This document shows, in pieces, positions 40,201 to 40,321 of a stretch of 40,321 bases of DNA. Where the stretch lies: IMG/VR virus record IMGVR_UViG_3300025728_000379, positions 1 through 40,321 of that record. One strand, 5' to 3'. Every line of letters begins with the position of its first letter. Position 1 is the first letter of the stretch. The notes beneath the pieces are model-generated. The model searched no databases. It saw only the letters and a program-made list of their open reading frames with translations, and was not told where the DNA came from. Source of the DNA: a virus. Position numbers and translations under genes: made by a program.

Positions 40201-40321
40201 TAACCGCGATACGCTGGCCTTCCTGGCGGGGGTGAACCACGATGACGCAGCGCAAATCTACTATGCGGCCAACGCCGGCATAACGACCAATGGCGTGCAG
40301 AGTGAAGCCCTGTTTGCCTGA
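37280..40321 (+). CDS. slaA: S-layer protein, SlaA-like, with RTX-type repeats
   Basis: 1013 aa, window ending exactly at the stop codon. No Sec signal. The N-terminal half is helical with DUF4214-like segments (about 198-240, 332-375). RTX-type calcium-binding nonapeptide-like repeats follow (NTGAGDDTL about 489, LGAGNDVL about 522, GGAGADVF about 859), with beta-rich sequence between them. The C-terminus ends NGVQSEALFA, a hydrophobic tail typical of type I (ABC) secretion signals. Composition is poor in Cys. These match the S. marcescens SlaA S-layer protein, exported through LipBCD. The secretion genes are not in the window. Confidence 0.85.
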   Translation: MASLKYQKEAAALLYAVLGVKADMITFDTIGNSFEKGFLTKVDYVTSLLNSDAGQSIYAGKSDADIVRVISNKIYGPEWDDDLTWQLESKGLAGTLVSAVDTLVNYRGDDDSYPVMVASQKAFEVQLNNIMYPSYAAAGSVDGVSNVLSLYYLAGIDPVTSTVNKLGAYIDTDQRAFVEVASQFVKDRSKLQTLSNGDFAKLLFKQGYEREPTDTELNAAVAFLNDGGDRGQLMVNVITGLRGTVGADDTAAQQYFLHDTAPHAPGMKAELALQEQVASLFLAIPQRNIDALGLDDWSSYLGKHGKSLDTLTAKLMASVEFQKKGAQLSGNDFIQHVYAAVHGVKATDEQLALYGSLNGDKALITTTIINELRGSALTSGQEFEQHRAFEQAIGVSLGYKPVAMLSTDKNNNIIGQENTGSSHILSRAEIAVLESITINVLTAVVDLSYAGHLNNITITGDSTDSTITLSSSNDHRGIDVYLNARDITLNTGAGDDTLKLGYGADVGYPELGFFATDSHFNLGAGNDVLYWAALSGNSLKLSPYVTADGGEGIDTISANYFTKYLSSRNYNGTLETKIITSTDSFKSFEKIEVGGFIGGAVTILNNVEVKVSDGYEFDYGLLTGKATANGIGDPGTVINVSPTSLGQLGFVLSMRARDVSVINVEGGDVAQLQVKGNAGAESALSFTFLKDATNKFDINFDYALTGESLKYTGVNAGTVKVISSSSAGGTALTDINILSNGRNDDHHDYLNTLNLGGVNTDVTTLSISGKNQLKLNLEAGYSHVRTIDAAANTRGVDITANVSGSGDGVVLNFLKLFPASGNSGQAIIDLFGFKGDDVNIVGTEQADKLSVSGNSQVTGGAGADVFTLLSSTPSAGVTVRDFSLHQDKLVDVKSGLALSDNAGGTRVADYGDRSDAAIQGALDGFISGGSLTSTVNFLKTLLGIQDKALAQVGVVGTSAGSYLIIDQNKDGALDNRDTLAFLAGVNHDDAAQIYYAANAGITTNGVQSEALFA

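Overview
The window looks like a Serratia chromosome, most likely S. marcescens or a close relative, carrying one apparently complete P2-type prophage. The flanking host genes are ptsG (glucose PTS transporter, 477 aa) on the left and, on the right, a 1013-aa protein best matching SlaA, the Serratia S-layer protein exported by a type I secretion system. The species is inferred from these genes and from a GC-rich enterobacterial style. I could not run a database search.

The prophage is bounded by a perfect 27-bp direct repeat (1459-1485 and 37052-37078), so the element is about 35.6 kb. The left copy lies inside the rho-independent terminator of ptsG, so the phage uses a protein-gene terminator, not a tRNA, as attB. 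From left to right it holds: ogr and D (minus strand); the tail operon FI-FII-E/E'-T-U (plus strand); a variable receptor-binding module of a collar-type fibre, a LamG-like protein and an SGNH-esterase spike (minus); baseplate genes I-J-W-V; tail completion S-R; lysis genes LysC-LysB-K-Y; tail X; head genes L-M-N-O (all minus); terminase P and portal Q (plus); a cos region; a cargo block with HicAB toxin-antitoxin, a ClpX-type zinc-finger protein and a DNA adenine methylase; the HUH replication initiator A; an early operon of tightly overlapping genes (PAPS-reductase-like enzyme, Dam, DEDDh exonuclease, DksA/TraR-like zinc finger, MazG-like protein, small unknowns, cox); the C repressor and integrase (plus); and an extra small gene before attR.

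Regulation can partly be read from the sequence. Two TGT-N12-ACA dyads of the Ogr activator class sit in the divergent intergenic regions O/P and D/FI, so Ogr would switch on all structural operons. Between cox and C, two GTTCAT-N4-ATGAAC dyads overlap the early promoter and the C ribosome-binding site, forming the lysis/lysogeny switch. hicA is preceded by four TGAAGTCA repeats. An intrinsic terminator shared by U and the fibre operon closes two converging late operons.

The most unusual points are: the FI-U tail operon is inverted relative to canonical P2 while D stays in place, so D and FI share one Ogr box; the receptor-binding module is AT-rich and apparently imported; a free-standing ClpX zinc-binding domain and two different adenine methylases are present; and an orphan gene at the integrase/attR end resembles the effector-associated EACC1-type conflict proteins. 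I found no recognisable homologues of P2 G, B, lysA, old, tin or fun. No CRISPR array, rRNA, tRNA or IS element was seen.
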